A stretch of 64,000 nt of DNA from Leptobacterium sp964389205 (GTDB lineage Bacteria; Bacteroidota; Bacteroidia; Flavobacteriales; Flavobacteriaceae): positions 62,001 through 126,000 of the forward strand of contig CAYMDH010000002.1 of assembly GCA_964389205.1 (NCBI GenBank), given 5' to 3'. The notes beneath the pieces are model-generated. The model had not been told where the DNA came from. It saw nothing but the letters and a program-made list of their open reading frames with translations, and ran no database searches. Each line of letters starts with the position of its first letter. The stretch's first letter is position 1. A program made the translations under genes and the position numbers. Below are positions 60,776 through 64,000 of the stretch, piece by piece.

Positions 60776-62788
60776 TTATTTATATGAACGTTGTTTTAGT
60801 TCAATATCATTAAACTCTAATTCTTCTTTATGTAGCACAGCATCAGCAGGCTCACCTTTATATTCCCAAGCAGAAACATATGCATAATCTTTATCATTAC
60901 GTTTAGCTTCTCCCTTTTGTTCACCATCTAATTCTACAGATTCTTCTCTAAAGTGACCTCCGCAAGATTCATTTCTTTCTAAAGCATCTTTAGCAAATAG
61001 CTCTCCTAGTTCTAAGAAATCTGCTACACGTCCTGCTTTTTCTAATTCTGGATTCATTTCATTAGCAGTACCAGGAACACTTACTTCTTTCCAGAATTCT
61101 TCACGAAGTGCTTTAATTTCAGCCATTGCTTCTTTTAAACCTTCAGCGTTACGAGACATTCCTGCTTTGTTCCACATAATGTTTCCTAATTTCTTATGGA
61201 AATAATCAACAGATTTAGTTCCTTCATTATTCACAAAGAAATTAATTCTTTCAGATACTTCTTTTTCAGCTTTATCAAATTCTGGTGTATCAGTCGCTAT
61301 TTTTCCAGTACGAATATCATTAGATAAATAATCTCCAATAGTATAAGGTAACACAAAATAGCCATCAGCTAACCCCTGCATTAATGCTGAAGCTCCTAAT
61401 CTATTCGCACCATGATCAGAGAAATTTGCTTCTCCAATTGCGTAGCACCCTGGTATTGAAGTCATTAAATTATAATCTACCCATATACCACCCATTGTAT
61501 AATGTACAGCAGGATAAATCATCATTGGAGTTTCGTATGGATTCTCGTCAACAATCTTCTCATACATCTGAAATAGGTTTCCATACTTTGCTTCTACAAT
61601 AGCTTTTCCTAAATCGTATATTTTTGCCTCCGAAGGATTATCAATTCCATGAATTTTTGCCTGTTCTTTTCCGTATCGTTGAATTGCAGATGCAAAATCT
61701 AAATATACAGCTTCTCCTGTAGCATTTACACCATAACCAGCATCACAACGTTCTTTTGCAGCTCGAGATGCAACATCACGAGGCACTAAGTTACCAAATG
61801 CAGGATAACGTCTTTCTAGATAATAATCTCTTTCTTCTGGAGCCAAATCTGTTGGCTTTTTACGTCCTTCTCGAATGGCTTTTACATCTTCTAAATTTTT
61901 AGGCACCCAAATACGTCCGTCATTACGTAATGATTCAGACATTAAGGTTAATTTAGATTGATAATCTCCTGATCTAGGGATACAAGTTGGATGAATTTGC
62001 GTATAACAAGGATTTGCAAAATACGCTCCTTTTTTATGTATTTTCCATGCAGCAGTAGTATTAGATCCCATTGCATTGGTTGATAAAAAATAAACATTTC
62101 CATATCCTCCAGATGCAATAACCACAGCATGTGCAGAATGACGTTCTATTTCTCCAGTAATTAGGTTACGAGCTATAATACCACGTGCTTTTCCATCAAT
62201 CACTACTACATCTAACATTTCATGACGATTAAACATCTCAATTTTACCACGTGCAATTTGACGATTCATTGCAGAATAAGCACCTAATAGTAATTGTTGT
62301 CCTGTTTGCCCTTTTGCATAAAAGGTACGAGATACTAAAACACCTCCAAATGATCGATTGTCTAATAAACCTCCATAATCACGTGCAAAGGGAACTCCTT
62401 GTGCTACACATTGATCAATAATGTTTGTAGATACTTCAGCCAAACGATATACGTTTGCTTCTCGAGAGCGATAATCACCTCCTTTTACAGTATCGTAGAA
62501 TAATCTATAAGTAGAATCTCCGTCTCCTTGATAATTTTTAGCCGCATTGATTCCTCCTTGTGCAGCAATAGAGTGTGCGCGTCTTGGAGAATCTTGATAT
62601 GCAAATGCTTTTACATTATATCCTAGTTCTGCTAGAGTTGCAGATGCAGAACCTCCTGCCAATCCGGTTCCTACAACAATAACGTCTATATTACGTTTAT
62701 TGGCAGGGTTTACTAGATCGATATGATTTTTATAATTTGTCCATTTATCTTTAATTGGACCTTTTGGTACTTTTGAATCTAAAGCCAT
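60776..62788 (-). CDS. sdhA: Succinate dehydrogenase/fumarate reductase flavoprotein subunit
   Basis: 670 residues. FAD-binding GTGLAGGSASATLAELGY, then HSIAAQGGINAAKNYQGD where the histidine that carries covalent FAD is expected, and the substrate site with HPTCIPRSG and RLGASALMQGLADG. The length and order sdhC-sdhA-sdhB fit the b558-type complex of Bacteroidota, which can work as succinate dehydrogenase or fumarate reductase. Confidence 0.97.
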   Translation of the reverse strand: MALDSKVPKGPIKDKWTNYKNHIDLVNPANKRNIDVIVVGTGLAGGSASATLAELGYNVKAFAYQDSPRRAHSIAAQGGINAAKNYQGDGDSTYRLFYDTVKGGDYRSREANVYRLAEVSTNIIDQCVAQGVPFARDYGGLLDNRSFGGVLVSRTFYAKGQTGQQLLLGAYSAMNRQIARGKIEMFNRHEMLDVVVIDGKARGIIARNLITGEIERHSAHAVVIASGGYGNVYFLSTNAMGSNTTAAWKIHKKGAYFANPCYTQIHPTCIPRSGDYQSKLTLMSESLRNDGRIWVPKNLEDVKAIREGRKKPTDLAPEERDYYLERRYPAFGNLVPRDVASRAAKERCDAGYGVNATGEAVYLDFASAIQRYGKEQAKIHGIDNPSEAKIYDLGKAIVEAKYGNLFQMYEKIVDENPYETPMMIYPAVHYTMGGIWVDYNLMTSIPGCYAIGEANFSDHGANRLGASALMQGLADGYFVLPYTIGDYLSNDIRTGKIATDTPEFDKAEKEVSERINFFVNNEGTKSVDYFHKKLGNIMWNKAGMSRNAEGLKEAMAEIKALREEFWKEVSVPGTANEMNPELEKAGRVADFLELGELFAKDALERNESCGGHFREESVELDGEQKGEAKRNDKDYAYVSAWEYKGEPADAVLHKEELEFNDIELKQRSYK

Positions 62789-62800
62789 ACTATATTAAGA

Positions 62801-63472
62801 TTAATGGTTAAAGTGATGATATAATGCAATGAAAACAAATCCTAATGGGATAAGTATAGCATAAGCTGTCCCTATTTTTTTCATTACTTTTTTTCTACCT
62901 ACTGTAGCACCTACAGACTGAAAAGCAGAGTTAAAGCCATGTAATAAATGCATTGCTAAAAGGATAAATGCGACAATATATGCACCAACTCTAATTGGGT
63001 TTTGAAACTTATGATGCACTTCGTAATAATATTTGAATTCTCCGTTGTGCATTCCAGATAAATCTCCTAAAACATATTTAGTATTGAGCTCTGGGAAAAA
63101 GAAGTCTATAAAATGGAGCGCAAAGAATGCTAAAATAGTAGCCCCACTCCAAATCATATTTCTAGACATCCAACTAGAATTAGCGGCACCATTGTTTTTA
63201 ACATAACTAATACCAAGTGCTTTTCGGTTTTTAATCTCCAATACAAAGCCCATAACAAAATGGAATACTATAGCAAAAACTAAAACAGGTTGCAACCCAA
63301 ATTGTACGACAGGGTTTGTACCCATAAAGTGAGATACTTCATTAAAAGTATCTGGGCTAAAAACCGATAAAATATTTATTGCAAAATGCTGAAGTAAAAA
63401 GATCATCAGGAAAAAAGCAGAAAGAGCCATGGCTACCTTTCGTGCAATCGAAGATTTTAGAAATCCGCTCAT
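62801..63472 (-). CDS. sdhC: Succinate dehydrogenase cytochrome b558 subunit
   Basis: 223 residues with five membrane helices. Likely haem-ligand His residues appear in LQHFAINIL, FHFVMGFVLE, LHFIDFF, EVHHKFQNP and LHGFNSAF. The single-subunit b558 type anchors the complex without SdhD. Twelve bases lie between its stop and sdhA. Confidence 0.93.
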   Translation of the reverse strand: MSGFLKSSIARKVAMALSAFFLMIFLLQHFAINILSVFSPDTFNEVSHFMGTNPVVQFGLQPVLVFAIVFHFVMGFVLEIKNRKALGISYVKNNGAANSSWMSRNMIWSGATILAFFALHFIDFFFPELNTKYVLGDLSGMHNGEFKYYYEVHHKFQNPIRVGAYIVAFILLAMHLLHGFNSAFQSVGATVGRKKVMKKIGTAYAILIPLGFVFIALYHHFNH

Positions 63473-63493
63473 TAGTTAATTAATTTAGTCTAA

Positions 63494-63524
63494 CAAAAAT
63501 AGGTTACAATTTAGTTTATCACAA
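63494..63524 (-). promoter_or_regulatory. Predicted sdhCAB promoter
   Basis: On the minus strand TATTTTTG (63501-63494) and GTTTG ending near 63522 are spaced by 20 bases, the Bacteroidetes pattern. The -7 box stands 22 bases before the sdhC start. Confidence 0.55.
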
Positions 63525-63649
63525 ACTTAAAACTTTATTTTAAGTAACTATCAATGAATAATAGCATATATAAAATGCTTCTAAATAGTAATAAAATAAT
63601 AAAAATTACTAATCACTTTTTTAAAATAGTCGATCTGTCTTGTAAACAA

Positions 63650-64000
63650 TTACTGAATTTTTAAAATTTGTTTTTCCAAAAAGTCTTTTCCAGAAATTTC
63701 CACAGAATATGACCCTTTAGACAAATAATAAATTCCATTTGAAGCTTTATTCAAAACTACGCCCTTATTCTTTTTCAAAAAATCTTTCCTCCCCTTTTCT
63801 GAGATCGATAGATCATATGGAGTATAATTCAATCCTTTATCTAAATTTGTAACGATAGATTTTAGCGTGATATTATCTTTAGATATTATTTTAATGGTAT
63901 ACTCTCCACCTGTGTTTGAATAGGTTTTTATTTTAACGTCAGGAGTTAATGGTGTTCGCCATTGACTAAAACTTTGCCCCCATCTTCTTGAGAAATTAAC
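63650..64000 (-). CDS. C-terminal end of a larger protein (possibly VPS10/BNR-propeller hydrolase family)
   Basis: The frame is open from the right window edge for 116 codons. The visible part begins near RRWGQSFSQWRTPLTPDVKI and holds a beta-sandwich-like tail (YTIKIISKDNITLKSIV, YYLSKGSYSVEISGKDF). The layout, a WRTP-type segment followed by a two-layer beta tail with GLNYTPYDLSI, resembles the ends of VPS10/sortilin-like glycosyl-hydrolase propellers of this phylum. That is a guess from pattern; the propeller itself lies outside. Confidence 0.45.
   Translation of the reverse strand, partial: VNFSRRWGQSFSQWRTPLTPDVKIKTYSNTGGEYTIKIISKDNITLKSIVTNLDKGLNYTPYDLSISEKGRKDFLKKNKGVVLNKASNGIYYLSKGSYSVEISGKDFLEKQILKIQ

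Noticed and set aside
1..64000. tRNA, rRNA or CRISPR arrays
   Set aside because: No cloverleaf arms with TTCGA-type loops, rRNA blocks or regular direct repeats of 25-40 bp with spacers were seen. A tRNAscan or Infernal run would settle this.

Overview
The window is AT-rich chromosomal DNA from a member of the Bacteroidota, almost certainly a marine-type Flavobacteriaceae. The evidence is a type IX secretion/gliding lipoprotein (SprE/PorW type), GldH, families typical of this group (DUF5687, DUF4292, HU-SPOR protein, b558-type SdhC), an atp cluster without atpD/atpC, and promoters that fit the Bacteroidetes TTG-(about 20)-TAnnTTTG pattern. No rRNA, tRNA, CRISPR array or intact insertion sequence was seen.

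Layout. 1-3.7 kb: end of an AraC-type regulator, a PaaE-like ferredoxin reductase and a DUF5687 permease/ATPase pair. 3.8-12.5 kb: the SprE/PorW lipoprotein, a bactofilin, and the F1Fo ATP synthase cluster atpZ-(membrane protein)-atpB-E-F-H-A-G. 12.7-22 kb: envelope and housekeeping genes (flippase, dut, sugar nucleotidyltransferase, TPR lipoprotein pathway, EnvC-like activator, thioesterase, HU-SPOR protein, dprA). 22-36.7 kb: a genomic island with a class I lanthipeptide-like RiPP cluster. 36.7-51.4 kb: trpS, plsC, an ECF sigma factor with a membrane/barrel partner, recA, trhO, ricT, gldH, pbp1A, a PhyH dioxygenase and a CoA-transferase pair. 52-58.2 kb: oligopeptide ABC ATPase, methionine aminotransferase, serine hydrolase and a two-part sodium symporter. 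58.2-64 kb: two frameshifted genes (SRPBCC, M28 peptidase), sdhCAB, and the end of one more gene.

The main discovery target is the island at 21991-36710. It carries a C39-peptidase ABC exporter with HlyD adaptor, an alcohol-dehydrogenase-like reductase (possible LanJ analogue), a dehydratase split into glutamylation (LanB N-part) and elimination (SpaB_C-like) proteins, two precursor peptides with identical 25-residue leaders and related Cys/Ser/Thr-rich cores, a LanC cyclase, a dead-C39/VKOR/thioredoxin fusion, and an erythromycin-esterase-like protein fused to a carboxypeptidase-regulatory-like domain. The island sits between dprA and trpS, and a diverged 57-bp second copy of the dprA 3' end lies at the far boundary. 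That makes the insertion site and its limits visible at base resolution.

A second scar of the same type lies at the atpG 3' end: 40 bp repeated in tandem, with only synonymous differences in the coding part. Both suggest homologous replacement with a diverged allele, or site-specific insertion at gene ends. Other unexplained structure includes a perfect 23-bp inverted repeat inside the flippase coding sequence, two MITE-like elements (42737-42913 and 51854-52012, the latter supplying a stop codon), a dispersed 36-bp repeat at about 37.9 and 44.05 kb, a four-helix-bundle gene between the two CoA-transferase subunits, and a 4 x 16-bp tandem repeat in front of scoB.
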